Source: Campylobacter concisus (GTDB taxonomy: Bacteria > Campylobacterota > Campylobacteria > Campylobacterales > Campylobacteraceae). Taken from it: a stretch of 64,000 nt of DNA. The position numbers and the translations under genes are program-made. Under the pieces are notes generated by a model. It was not told where the DNA came from. It saw only the letters and a list, made by a program, of their open reading frames with translations, and did no database searches. Positions 30,835-41,848 of this stretch are shown piece by piece. Each line of letters starts with the position of its first letter. The first letter of the stretch is position 1. The stretch covers positions 496,001-560,000 of the forward strand of contig NZ_PIQS01000001.1 in NCBI RefSeq assembly GCF_003048405.1, given 5' to 3'.

Positions 30835-32589
30835 ATGACGATATCACCAAATTTAGAGCCCATAAATATAAATCTACCCAAAGATATGATCTATTCAAGG
30901 GTCCTTCTTGGTGTAGATAGAGTGCAAACTTTAGACAACATAAATTTAAAGTCTGAGCTTAAAGACATCGCTACTAAGCTCATCTCAAATAGCACCTACT
31001 CTATCATCCAAAGTGCTAGCACCAGTGGCGTGAAGTCAGAGTATGCTAAAGCAGACAACGGAACAAACGATGCTTTTTCTTACGTGGATATCCAGCGGAG
31101 AAACTGGGACAAAAAGGACTTTGAAAACAAATATCTCTTTGGCGAAGATGCCTCAGCACTAAGGAAAGTGGATCAAACTAGCACCTATTTTTCATCTATA
31201 AATTCAAAAACTCCCATTAAGCCCATTGCGGCAGCAGATACTAAATTTACAAATTTAAATGACTACGCCTATGAAAAAACGATAAAAACTTCACTGGGTG
31301 ATGTAGAGGTCTTTTTGGATCTTTATAACGATAATGACAAACTAGGCATAGGCAAGCTAGATGCAAATGGATTTTTATTTAACTTTGATAGCAACAAGGA
31401 CGGAGTGATAAATTCTGGTGATAAATACTTTGATAAGCTAAAAGTTAGAGGCTACGATAAAGACGGAAATGAGAAAATTTTCAAACTAAGCGAAGTTGTA
31501 AGCGAGATAAACCTTAACGACTTTATCAAAAAAGATATTAGAAATTTAAGCCATGAGGCTATGGACTTTGCTAGCAAAAACACGGTTGATTACAGAGTTA
31601 GTTTAAATAACTCAAACCCTTATACTCTATTTTCAGCCGAATATCGCTACCAAAAGATAGACAAAGAAGAGACTAATAAATTTTTCAAAGACCATGCAGA
31701 CAAAGACGGCTGGGTAGATCTTAGGGATAATAAGATATTTAACGAAGAGAGCGGCTTAAATAACTTTGCCTATGAGAAAGTTGGCTTTGACGGCAAGAAA
31801 AAGCTTAGCGAGTTTAACCCTATCATAAAGCCTTCTGGGCCTAAACAAGATGAGAGCTTTTCATACGCAGGCTATCAAAAAGATAGCTTTATGAAATTTT
31901 ATAACGACTACCAAAAAGAGTCTAGCGCTCACAGCAAAGACGTAGAGTGGATAAGCAAAAATTTAAAAGAAAATGATGTAGAAGACGCAGATGATCTCAT
32001 CTCAAAGCTAAAAGTCACAAAGTCATCTTATATAATCGCTATGGAGAGTGAGTTTGAAAAAGCGACTGGACTGGAGTTTAGCCTAGAAAATTTAGAAAGA
32101 GCAAAGCATGCTTTTGAGAGTGATACTAGCAAGGCAGCAGCTGCGCTAAAGGACACAGACAGCGTAATAGCTATGAAGCTAAACAAAAATGGCACGATCA
32201 CGCTTAAATTTGATAGCGGAAGAGAGCTAGAGGTAAAAGAAATTTATAGCGACACTGGCAAGCTAATCAGCAAAGATGACAAGGATAGCAAAAGAGCAAG
32301 TATAAATTTAGATGCTAAGAGCATGAATGATGTAGAGCTAAATAGACTTGACTTTAAAGATATAGGCATAAAGCAAGATGAGAAGATATCTAGCCTAAAA
32401 GAGCTTGGAGCAAAGCTGGTTAAAAACCTCTCTGATAAATTTACAAGCAAATTTCTGATCGGACTTGAAAACGGCAAAAGCATCACCACCAAAGAAATTT
32501 ACAACATCACCTATCTTGAAAATGACCTAAACTTTAAAGAACTATCTAGTAAAGATAGGCTTTATAAAAAGATAGATGCGAGAGTTTAG
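30835..32589 (+). CDS. EF-hand-like island protein, 584 residues
   Basis: I do not recognise a named family. It lacks a signal peptide. An EF-hand-like calcium loop DSNKDGVINSGDKYF lies near residue 185, inside a region of Asp/Gly-rich turns (DLYNDNDKLGIGKLDANGF), and a weaker ADKDGWVDLRDNKIF near 285. The C-terminal ~200 residues are Lys/Glu/Asp-rich and helical. It follows a strong sigma-28 promoter, so it should be expressed with late flagellar genes. A secreted or surface role is inferred from that regulation only. Confidence 0.6.
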   Translation: MTISPNLEPININLPKDMIYSRVLLGVDRVQTLDNINLKSELKDIATKLISNSTYSIIQSASTSGVKSEYAKADNGTNDAFSYVDIQRRNWDKKDFENKYLFGEDASALRKVDQTSTYFSSINSKTPIKPIAAADTKFTNLNDYAYEKTIKTSLGDVEVFLDLYNDNDKLGIGKLDANGFLFNFDSNKDGVINSGDKYFDKLKVRGYDKDGNEKIFKLSEVVSEINLNDFIKKDIRNLSHEAMDFASKNTVDYRVSLNNSNPYTLFSAEYRYQKIDKEETNKFFKDHADKDGWVDLRDNKIFNEESGLNNFAYEKVGFDGKKKLSEFNPIIKPSGPKQDESFSYAGYQKDSFMKFYNDYQKESSAHSKDVEWISKNLKENDVEDADDLISKLKVTKSSYIIAMESEFEKATGLEFSLENLERAKHAFESDTSKAAAALKDTDSVIAMKLNKNGTITLKFDSGRELEVKEIYSDTGKLISKDDKDSKRASINLDAKSMNDVELNRLDFKDIGIKQDEKISSLKELGAKLVKNLSDKFTSKFLIGLENGKSITTKEIYNITYLENDLNFKELSSKDRLYKKIDARV

Positions 32590-32599
32590 GAGTAAATTT

Positions 32600-32680
32600 A
32601 TGCAGACTAAAAACCCTTTGCAAAATAAATCTTTTTACAAAAAAGACGATATCTTTAGCATGAAGCTAAAAGGATATTAG
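32600..32680 (+). CDS. Possible 26-residue leader peptide upstream of A1
   Basis: An ATG at 32600 preceded by TAGGAGTAAATT opens 26 codons (MQTKNPLQNKSFYKKDDIF and so on) whose stop TAG directly abuts the ATG of the next gene at 32681. The good ribosome site and zero spacing suggest translational coupling. The peptide is basic, and the sigma-28 promoter lies inside it, so transcripts from that promoter would skip it. It may be only a leader. Confidence 0.4.
   Translation: MQTKNPLQNKSFYKKDDIFSMKLKGY
32626..32652 (+). promoter_or_regulatory. Sigma-28-like promoter of pair 1
   Basis: TAAA at 32626-32629 and GACGATAT at 32645-32652 are separated by exactly 15 bases, as in the FliA consensus. 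One mismatch in the -10 (GA for GC). It lies 28 bases before the A1 start. Confidence 0.65.
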
Positions 32681-33814
32681 ATGATAAACGCACTTGGTAG
32701 CTACCCCTTAAATTTAGAACAGAGCATAAAGGTATCAACCAAAGTTGCCACCAACCAAACCAGCTCAGAGGTTTTAGGCTACAAGGTAGATAAGGATGGT
32801 TATTTTACAGATGAGTTTAACAAGCAAGCTGGCATACCAATTGATTATAAAATTCACTCAAGTACACTGGAGTCGTTAGTCAGATCAAACGACATAATAG
32901 ACCCAGACATCAAGAATTTTAAAAGTATCGATATAGCTAAAACAGTTGGCAACGCTTATAGGTTGCTAGCTCAAGTGGTTGGCGAAGATACACTAAGCTC
33001 AAAGGACAGCTTTAGCGCAGAAGATATAAGAAATTTCCCTCAAGGCTTTTCTTATGATCGTCAAAGTCTGCAAGTAGATCAAAGATATGCTAGTGCTAGT
33101 GAGTATTCTGCGGTAGAAGATAGCTTTGTGCATACGCCAACAAAGACCATAAGCACGCTCTTTTACAATGGCTCTTTGTCTATTGCGGCAGATAAGCAGA
33201 TACATCCAAAAAACGTAACATACATCTTTAACAACGCAAATGGCGGTAAAGAAAACACGGTCATTGGTATATTTATGGATCCACACGGAGAAAAATACAC
33301 TAACAAAGATGGCTCCATAACTAAAGGTGGTCTTATAGCTGGCGTGCTAAATCACAACCTAGACATATACGAGGGCGAAACCACTGCGATAGGCAAATAT
33401 GGCGGCTATGATAAAAACATCAACACAAAAGAATTTCAAAGGTCATTTAATGCCTTTAACGCTATGTGGCAAATGGCTTATGGGGTAAATTTCTCAAAAG
33501 CAGATGATGGTGCTGTCTCTATGCTGCCTGATTATATGCAAGATTATGTGAGACACAGACAAAGCCTTGATAAATTTAGCGACCAAGAAGACGAACTCTC
33601 ATTTAAAAAGATGATGGAGCATAATCTAAAAATGCTAAAGCTACTCTTTGGTGAGATAGATAAAGATGGCAAAAAGAGCAAAGACTTTATGGATAGCTTT
33701 TTAAAATTTAGTATGCCACCTTTAAATTTAGTAAAAGAGCTAAATGAAAACCCAGCTGGAAAATACCTAATAGATATGCTTGGTATAAAAAGAGATGTTG
33801 ATATAAAGGCATAA
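32681..33814 (+). CDS. Family A protein A1
   Basis: A 377-residue paralogue of A0: the shared block GYKVDKDGYFTDEFNKQAGI and DYKIHSSTLESLV (residues ~30-67), then SIDIAKTVGNAYRLLAQVVG. Its N-terminal ~70 and C-terminal ~75 residues are almost identical to A2 (34635), with one visible difference in the last 75, while the middle is clearly diverged. It has no signal peptide. It is followed 12 bases later by its B partner. It should be under the sigma-28-like promoter at 32626. Confidence 0.62.
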   Translation: MINALGSYPLNLEQSIKVSTKVATNQTSSEVLGYKVDKDGYFTDEFNKQAGIPIDYKIHSSTLESLVRSNDIIDPDIKNFKSIDIAKTVGNAYRLLAQVVGEDTLSSKDSFSAEDIRNFPQGFSYDRQSLQVDQRYASASEYSAVEDSFVHTPTKTISTLFYNGSLSIAADKQIHPKNVTYIFNNANGGKENTVIGIFMDPHGEKYTNKDGSITKGGLIAGVLNHNLDIYEGETTAIGKYGGYDKNINTKEFQRSFNAFNAMWQMAYGVNFSKADDGAVSMLPDYMQDYVRHRQSLDKFSDQEDELSFKKMMEHNLKMLKLLFGEIDKDGKKSKDFMDSFLKFSMPPLNLVKELNENPAGKYLIDMLGIKRDVDIKA

Positions 33815-33826
33815 AGGGGAGTTGAA

Positions 33827-34618
33827 ATGTTTATTACTACCTATAATGGATCGATGCAATATAAAGAAATTTTAGATGACTACATAGCTCATGGCAATAA
33901 AAATTTATCTGCAGAAGATGAGAAAGCTAAAGTTGATGCTTATATGCAAGGATCATTTGGTGTTGGACTAGATAAGATAATCGGTATAGAAGAAGGAACG
34001 GAAGACTGGATAACAAAAACCATAGATAAAATAGATAGTATGCTATCAAACAAATACACCCCAGAAGAGCGAAGAGCTCTATACGGAAAATATCCAGAAA
34101 CCATAGAAAAAGCGATAGATTGGGAACTTCAAGGCTATATGGATTTTCTGAGGGATAACTCTATAGACGGCAAACCAACAATAGAAGGTAAGATGATAGG
34201 TCTTGGTACAAAAGAAGAAGAGGCCGATCTAAGAGCATTTATGGACAGTATGTCTTCTCTTTATCCAAATAATAACAAGGAGTCTCTTAGTCTTTTAAGT
34301 AGAACTGATCTAAGCATAGAAGAGTTTAAGACTTTATTTGCCAAAGCAAGAGAAAAAGCAACAAAGGATGTTGAAGAACAAAGAAAGCAGATAATTAAGG
34401 AAGAGCAAGAATACAATGCAAATTTTGCTAAAGAGCAAAATGAGAAGACATTTAAACCTATGCAGGTTAAAAAGAAGTATGAGACCTATGATATAAACAA
34501 GGATCAAAAATTTCTCTACGCAAGAGAGCTTTTAAATTTCAAAGAAAAAAGAGGCATAGATGTCTTAGAGCTTATGCAAAAGATAGATAAGAAGCAAATT
34601 TTAAATAAGATGGTTTAA
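33827..34618 (+). CDS. Family B protein B1
   Basis: A 263-residue soluble protein found only next to an A gene. The N-terminal half is variable. The centre has EGKMIGLGTKEEEADLRAFM and SRTDLSIEEFKTLF. The C-terminal ~60 residues (KPMQVKKKYETYDINKD, KEKRGIDVLELMQKIDKK) are shared with B2 and, more distantly, B3. No enzyme motif is recognised. Candidate roles are a co-secreted partner, a chaperone or an antagonist of A; the sequence does not decide. A GGGGAGTTG ribosome site precedes the ATG. Confidence 0.6.
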   Translation: MFITTYNGSMQYKEILDDYIAHGNKNLSAEDEKAKVDAYMQGSFGVGLDKIIGIEEGTEDWITKTIDKIDSMLSNKYTPEERRALYGKYPETIEKAIDWELQGYMDFLRDNSIDGKPTIEGKMIGLGTKEEEADLRAFMDSMSSLYPNNNKESLSLLSRTDLSIEEFKTLFAKAREKATKDVEEQRKQIIKEEQEYNANFAKEQNEKTFKPMQVKKKYETYDINKDQKFLYARELLNFKEKRGIDVLELMQKIDKKQILNKMV

Positions 34619-34634
34619 ATTTAAAGGATCTAAG

Positions 34635-35801
34635 ATGATAAACACACTTGGTAGCTACCACTTAAATTTAGAGCAGAACATAAAGGTATCAACCAAAGTT
34701 TCTACCAACCAAACCAGCTCAGAGGTTTTAGGCTACAAGGTAAATAAGGATGGCTACTTTACAGATGAGTTTAATAAACAAGCTGGCATCCCAAGTGATT
34801 ATAAAATTCACTCAAGCACGCTGGAGTCGTTAGTAAATGTTGCAGAGGGGACATCGTTTTTTAGTCGCACCTTTAAAAGCATAGATATAGCAAAGACTGC
34901 TGGCAATGCCTACAAAATCCTCTCACAAGTAGTTGGCGAAGATACATTAAATTCAAAGGATAGCTTTAGCTTAGACGAGATAAGAAATTTCCCTCAAGGC
35001 TTTTCTTATAACCGCCAAAGTATGCAAGTAACTAAAATCCATAACTCCATTCATGAATTTGGCTCGGCTGCGGCTGATTTTAACGGCAAAGAGTCAAATA
35101 AGCAGATGATAAGCACGCTTTTTTTCAACCCAAGCTTTAATGGTGGAGATGGCAGGCAGCCACTAAAGCCAACAACAGATATCTTTAACAATAACAATGG
35201 CGGCAAAGAGAGTGTAGGCAGTGGTGTTTTTATCGATCCGCATGGAGAGAAATACACTAATAAAGATGGCTCTATAACTAGAGGCGGGCTTTTAGCAGCC
35301 GTCATAAATAGCAACCTTGACGTCAAAGAAGGTGAAACCACCGTTTTTGGAAAGAAGCAAGGCTTTGATAAGAGCGTAGATAGTAAAGAATTTAGTAGGG
35401 CATTTGAGCTATTTGAGCTTATGGGTGAGATGAAATTTGGAGCAAATTTCAACAAAGCAAGCGACTCTGATCTAGCTGGTATGCCTGAATACATGCAAGA
35501 GTATGTTAAGTATAAAAGAGACCTTGTCTATGTAGATCTAACGACTGGGTTTGTTGGTAAGTATTCAGATGAAGAAGACGAACTATCATTTAAAAAGATG
35601 ATGGAGCATAATCTAAAAATGCTAAAGCTACTCTTTGGTGAGATAGATAAAGATGGCAAAAAGAGCAAAGACTTTATGGATAGCTTTTTAAAATTTAGCA
35701 TGCCGCCTTTAAATTTAGTAAAAGAGCTAAACGAAAACCCAGCTGGAAAATATCTAGTAGATATGCTTGGTATAAAAAGAGATGTTGATATAAAGGCGTA
35801 A
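34635..35801 (+). CDS. Family A protein A2
   Basis: A 388-residue close paralogue of A1 made by tandem duplication of the A/B pair. The family block GYKVNKDGYFTDEFNKQAGI is at residues ~34-53. A central segment (about residues 70-280) differs strongly from A1, yet keeps landmarks such as DPHGEKYTNKDGSITRGGLL, and the last 75 residues are nearly identical. It starts 16 bases after B1, so A1-B1-A2-B2 look like one transcript. Confidence 0.62.
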   Translation: MINTLGSYHLNLEQNIKVSTKVSTNQTSSEVLGYKVNKDGYFTDEFNKQAGIPSDYKIHSSTLESLVNVAEGTSFFSRTFKSIDIAKTAGNAYKILSQVVGEDTLNSKDSFSLDEIRNFPQGFSYNRQSMQVTKIHNSIHEFGSAAADFNGKESNKQMISTLFFNPSFNGGDGRQPLKPTTDIFNNNNGGKESVGSGVFIDPHGEKYTNKDGSITRGGLLAAVINSNLDVKEGETTVFGKKQGFDKSVDSKEFSRAFELFELMGEMKFGANFNKASDSDLAGMPEYMQEYVKYKRDLVYVDLTTGFVGKYSDEEDELSFKKMMEHNLKMLKLLFGEIDKDGKKSKDFMDSFLKFSMPPLNLVKELNENPAGKYLVDMLGIKRDVDIKA

Positions 35802-35813
35802 GGGGGAGTTAAA

Positions 35814-36616
35814 ATGATAACTAGCATAAACGGACCTAGCAACACACCGATACAAGATAACACTATCCAAAAAGAAAATGCAACAGAAAATATAACCAAA
35901 GAAGGTAAGCAAGACAAAAACGCTACCGAAGAAAAATTTGACTACTCAAAGAATCTTTTTAAACCCTGGAGCGAAACTATAAAAGAATTTATAGATATAG
36001 ACAAAAGTAAAGAGGGCTGGATAGCAGATACTATAAATCGAATTGATAATATGCTATCTAATTACACCATTCAAGAAAGACGAGCTCTATCAGCAAAAAG
36101 AGAGCCAGAAAACATGGAAGAATTTAGAGTTCGCGAACTCCAAGATTACATGGACTGGTTGCTTACAAACTCTATAGACGGCAAACCAACGATAGTTGGT
36201 AAAATGGTTGGTCTTGGCACAGCAGAACAAGAGGCGGAACTAGAAGCTTTTGTAAAATCATTTTCTGAAGACACAATGATGAGTAATGATGGTGCTGCTT
36301 TGTTTGTTAGAGCTGATCTAAGTATAGAAGAGTTTAAAAAGCTTTATAGAGAAGATGTAGAAAAAACTACGAAAGAGCATAAAGAATTTCTAACTAAACT
36401 ACACAAAGAAGAACAAGAATACAATGCAAATTTTGCCAAAGAGCAAAATGAGAAGAAATTTAAACCTATGCAGGTTAAGAAGAAGTATGAGACCTATGAT
36501 ATAAACAAGGATTCTATGCAAGAGAGCTTTTAAATTTCAAAGAAAAAAGAGGCATAGACGTCTTAGAGCTTATGCAAAAGATAGATAAGAAGCCAATTTT
36601 AAATAAGATGGTTTGA
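35814..36616 (+). pseudogene. Family B gene B2, frameshifted near its 3' end
   Basis: Reads as a B protein for 230+ residues (VGKMVGLGTAEQEAELEAFV, VRADLSIEEFKKLY, KPMQVKKKYETYDINKD), then breaks. Compared with B1, ten bases are missing at the junction 36513/36514, so the frame ends at 36533 as SMQESF. The expected remaining codons (NFKEKRGIDVLELMQKIDKK and NKMV) continue in another frame to the stop at 36614-36616. The truncated product loses about 35 residues of the conserved C-terminus and may or may not work. Confidence 0.75.
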
Positions 36617-36697
36617 TGAATAAAACAGAATGAGGATAATCCTCTATCTTGTCATAGGATGACTTAGTGGCGGCTTGCGCTAAATACAAAGATAAAT

Positions 36698-37534
36698 TTA
36701 AACCTTTTTATCGACAACCTTTTTACCATTTTCTTCAAGTTTTTGCATGATACGAAGCACATCGATACCTCGTTCTCTCTCAAGTTCTTGAAGCTTAAGT
36801 AAATATGAGAATTTCTCATCCTTAGTAATGTCATAAGTTTCAGTGTTTTTGCTTTCAGCTTGGATGGGAGTAAATTTTTTCTCTTTGGTGTCGTCTTTTT
36901 CTTCTTCAACGCTCTCTATATCCTGAAGACCTTTTTCATTCATCTCTTTTAGTATATTGACAGCATTTTTGGCATCTTCGCCAGATAAAGTTATGTTAAA
37001 CCGCTCTTTTAATGCATATTTAGCCCACTCCTCTTTAAACTCATCAACGCTCATATCGCTATCAAGCAGATCAACAGTCCTTGAGTTTTGCATAAATAGC
37101 AGTTGTCGATCGCCACTATATTCATTTAAAAATTCATTTACAGTGTATGGGATATCTCTTAAAATTTTTGGCTTATCACTGTCTGGTTTTGCTTGCTGAC
37201 CTTGTATATACTCTACAAACAAACCCTTGCTTTCATTTATGAAATTTTTAAGATCTGATAGCTGCTCGCTTGTAAAATCAGGATCATAGCCTCTAAGCTT
37301 TCCTATGATAGTGACTTTTGCTTCATCGCCTTTTGTAAAGCCAGATAGTGGATATATGTGTCTATCGTAAGCCGCAGCTTGAGCTTTTCTATCAAGCCTT
37401 GCGTATTTAGGAAAGCTCATACCATATCCCATGTCGTTACTAAGTATCTCGTTAATATCGTTAAATTTAAACCCCATCTCACTAGCTATGTGTTCTCTAG
37501 ACAGATAAGGATATGGCGAGCTAGAAATTTGCAT
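36698..37534 (-). CDS. Family B protein B3
   Basis: A 278-residue, more distant B paralogue on the opposite strand. The C-terminal block KKFTPIQAESKNTETYDITKD and ERERGIDVLRIMQKLEENGK aligns with the B1 and B2 ends. DLLDSDMSVDEFKEEWAKYA corresponds to the LSIEEFK segment. I start at the ATG at 37534 (MQISSSPYPYLS), which follows ACTAAGGATAGTAAA; an upstream TTG at 37567 lacks support. It lies 115 bases downstream of the A3 fragment, with no clear promoter between. Confidence 0.6.
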   Translation of the reverse strand: MQISSSPYPYLSREHIASEMGFKFNDINEILSNDMGYGMSFPKYARLDRKAQAAAYDRHIYPLSGFTKGDEAKVTIIGKLRGYDPDFTSEQLSDLKNFINESKGLFVEYIQGQQAKPDSDKPKILRDIPYTVNEFLNEYSGDRQLLFMQNSRTVDLLDSDMSVDEFKEEWAKYALKERFNITLSGEDAKNAVNILKEMNEKGLQDIESVEEEKDDTKEKKFTPIQAESKNTETYDITKDEKFSYLLKLQELERERGIDVLRIMQKLEENGKKVVDKKV

Positions 37535-37649
37535 TTTACTATCCTTAGTAAATTTTAAACTACTCAACGATTTTCAAAATTTGTTTGAGTAAGGTTTTTC
37601 TTTGATTTAAATCGACCTTTCAACAATTTAGTTTATATATAGCCTATCT

Positions 37650-38618
37650 CTACACAAAAGTATTGCTGATAGCGCTTATCCTCCCACTCCAAGAATTTGC
37701 TAGAGAATTTATATCCTCGCTAGTTGGCTTAAATTTCTCATATTCGTTTGAGGTAACACTTTCTGCGCTAGTGTTCTTTGATCTTGCATACATTAAAAGA
37801 GTTAGCTCTTTAAGTCTTTCTTTTATGAGCGCTTTTATGCTCTCACTATCTTTACCCACTTTTTCAAAATCCACAAAGTACTCTTTATGCTCTCCAGTGC
37901 TTGAGATATCATTTAAGGCAGCGCTACTTAGCTTAGTCTTTGCACTATCACTTGGTAGCGGTCTAGAGCTGCGCAAAAATCCCATAAAAAGAGCCTCTTT
38001 ACTGTAACCTTCATCTGCTTGATATACCGACATATCAGGGTTAAAGCTAAACTCATCACCTGCTTCGCTCATCGTAAAATCAACCTCTTTTACTATGAGC
38101 CTAACGCCTGCACTTGAAAGCTCTTTACTTATAGACTTAGCGCTATTTAGCTCATCAGTGCTAGAGTAGATGTTTGAGATAGTAGAGTTTGATAGATCTT
38201 TTAGTAGGTGTCCTTTGGCATCGTAGCTAGTGCCTTTTGTGCTGTAGCCTTTTGGTAGTTTGCCTATATCTGCAAGGGTGTAGCTCTTTTTATCATCACC
38301 TAAGGCAGAGGTCATTTGGTCAAATAGTCTGTAGTAGTGCTTTATGGTGTCAGCCATATCAATATTATCAAAGATCTTTATCTGCTCGTCCTTGCTCTTG
38401 ATGCGATTTAGCACATGGTTGCGCTCGGCAAATCTATTAAGTTCATCAAGCGTGCTTTTATGGATTTTAAAGTCCTTTGGCAAACCTGCTGCTTTGTTAA
38501 AATCAGCTCCCATAAAGCCAGCTTTATCTACTGTGTAGCCATAAGCTTGAAGGTCATTAAAATTTAAAGAGCTGAGACTATTTTGTGAAGAAGTAGTATA
38601 AGTAAATTTAGCTGGCTC
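37650..38618 (-). pseudogene. Family A gene A3, 3' fragment (cut by the Tn4451-like element)
   Basis: About 320 residues of an A protein: GYTVDKAGFMGADFNKAAGL and PKDFKIHKSTLD, then NIDMADTIKHYYRLFDQ, closest to A0. The frame begins abruptly with EPAKFTYTTSSQNS at 38618. The bases further upstream belong to the inserted element, so the apparent start in MFSLILLLQ is not native. The missing 5' part lies at 46288-46409 on the same strand, beyond the element, and joins in frame at Glu-Pro. Confidence 0.8.
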
Positions 38619-38629
38619 TTGGAGTAATA

Positions 38630-38690
38630 GAATTAAGGAGAACACTTAATCACTATATTAGTGAAATATGTACTTCTTAATTCTTTTTTA
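38630..38690 (+). terminator. Nested hairpin before the recombinase gene
   Basis: Outer stem GAATTAAG (38630-38637) with CTTAATTC (38676-38683); inner stem TCACTA (38650-38655) with TAGTGA (38659-38664); then a run of six T. It could stop read-through into the element or be a subterminal recombinase signal. Confidence 0.5.
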
Positions 38691-38695
38691 TTTAA

Positions 38696-40562
<1,867 letters not shown>

Positions 40563-40564
40563 AG

Positions 40565-41746
40565 TTAGTCAATCTCTTTTTTAGTACAGGTATCAAGTAT
40601 ATCAATTATGTTATTTGCAATTGCATGGATAACAGTAACGGCAACAGAATTACCAAACTGTTTGTAACTTTGAGTATCACTTACAGGAATGATATAGTTT
40701 TCGGGGAAGCCTTGAAGTCTTGCAGCTTCACGAGGTGTTAGTTTTCGTGGATTTTTTCCTTTTTGCTCAATAAGTATTTCACTCCCGTCTTTATAATATC
40801 TTGCAGATAATGTATTTGTATAAGGACTGTTTTCATTGAACAATGTGTAACCAAATCCATTTCCCTTTATTTTATGTTCTTTCTTTCGTCGTTGATGACC
40901 TTGCCAAAGTGCATTTGAAATGGTGTATTTAGTATCAACATTTTGCTCTAAAATATTTCCCACAGAAACATCTGGGCAGGGAGGAATTGGAAAAGAAAAA
41001 TCTTTATAGTTATCTATTTTATCCTTATCAAATCCAACAATGTAAATACGCTCTCTATTTTGTGGAACACCGAAGTCTTTTGCTTTAAGTATAATAGAAT
41101 GAACATCGTAGTTTAAATCCTTTAATGTTTTTTCTATTGTTTTATAGGTACGACCTTTATCGTGAGATTTTAGGTTTTTGACATTTTCAAGAAGAAATGC
41201 CTTAGGTCGTTTCTCTTTAATAATTCTTGCAATTTCAAAAAATAATGTTCCACGAGTATCTTCAAAACCAAGCTTTTTACCGGCTTGACTAAATGCTTGA
41301 CAAGGAAAACCACCGACAATAATATCATGATTAGGAATATCTTTTTCAGATATTTTTGTAATATCTCCAAAAGGAGTTTCACCAAAATTTGCCTTATATG
41401 TTTTTACTGCAAATTTATCAATTTCACTACTGAATACGACATTTGTTTTACCTGTTTGGTAAAATCCAAGCCTTGTACCACCAATTCCGGCAAATAAATC
41501 AATGATTTTATAGGGGGCATTTTCATTATTAGGGAAAGGTACTTTTTCAGGAAATGATAAAATATGTTTCAGCTCAATGGACGATGGCTGACTTTCTCCA
41601 TTTTCCCATCTGCGAATTGTCCTATCTCCGAATTTGGACATACCAACAGCATCAGCTAATTCTTTTTGAGTCATTTGTAATCTGATACGCTTATTTTTTA
41701 TTAAAATAGCAGGGGAATTATCTATGATTTGTGGTATAATATTCAT
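40565..41746 (-). CDS. DNA (cytosine-5) methyltransferase with N-terminal HTH regulator domain
   Basis: Protects host DNA in a type II restriction system. An XRE-like helix-turn-helix (MTQKELADAVGMSKFGDRTIRRWENG) occupies residues ~20-50. The m5C motifs follow: I, IIDLFAGIGGTRLGF; IV with the catalytic Cys, GGFPCQAFSQAGKKLGF; VI, ENVKNL; VIII, QNRERIYIVGF; X, QFGNSVAV. I start at 41746 (AAGGAGAATATAT before ATG) rather than the longer frame from 41833. The N-terminal HTH is the layout of M.SsoII- and M.EcoRII-type enzymes that repress their own promoter. It is divergent from the endonuclease gene. Confidence 0.9.
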   Translation of the reverse strand: MNIIPQIIDNSPAILIKNKRIRLQMTQKELADAVGMSKFGDRTIRRWENGESQPSSIELKHILSFPEKVPFPNNENAPYKIIDLFAGIGGTRLGFYQTGKTNVVFSSEIDKFAVKTYKANFGETPFGDITKISEKDIPNHDIIVGGFPCQAFSQAGKKLGFEDTRGTLFFEIARIIKEKRPKAFLLENVKNLKSHDKGRTYKTIEKTLKDLNYDVHSIILKAKDFGVPQNRERIYIVGFDKDKIDNYKDFSFPIPPCPDVSVGNILEQNVDTKYTISNALWQGHQRRKKEHKIKGNGFGYTLFNENSPYTNTLSARYYKDGSEILIEQKGKNPRKLTPREAARLQGFPENYIIPVSDTQSYKQFGNSVAVTVIHAIANNIIDILDTCTKKEID

Positions 41747-41777
41747 ATATATTCTCCTTTTTATATATGTTATTTCA

Positions 41778-41833
41778 AGGACTAACTGTCCTCTATTTGA
41801 CACTATTGTACCATATAGAAGAAAATTTTTCAA
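41778..41833 (-). promoter_or_regulatory. Methyltransferase promoter with candidate operator
   Basis: On the minus strand TTGAAA (41833-41828) and TACAAT (41810-41805) are separated by 17 bases. Just downstream lies an inverted repeat AGGAC (41778-41782), 5 bases, GTCCT (41788-41792), within about +6 to +20 of the predicted transcript. That is where an HTH-bearing methyltransferase could bind to repress itself. Confidence 0.7.
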
Positions 41834-41848
41834 GAAAGGAAAAGAGTT

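Larger units (their letters stand above)
32681..36616 (+). repeat. Tandem duplication of an A/B gene pair
   Basis: 32681-34618 (A1-B1) and 34635-36616 (A2-B2) are tandem copies of about 2 kb. Identity is highest at the A ends and the B 3' end, and low in the middle of A and the first half of B. The pattern suggests duplication followed by diversification, or gene conversion, of internal segments. Confidence 0.8.

Noticed and set aside
35051..35917. Minus-strand frames inside A2/B2
   Set aside because: Ser/Leu/Pro-rich shadows of the A/B genes; no starts with ribosome sites.
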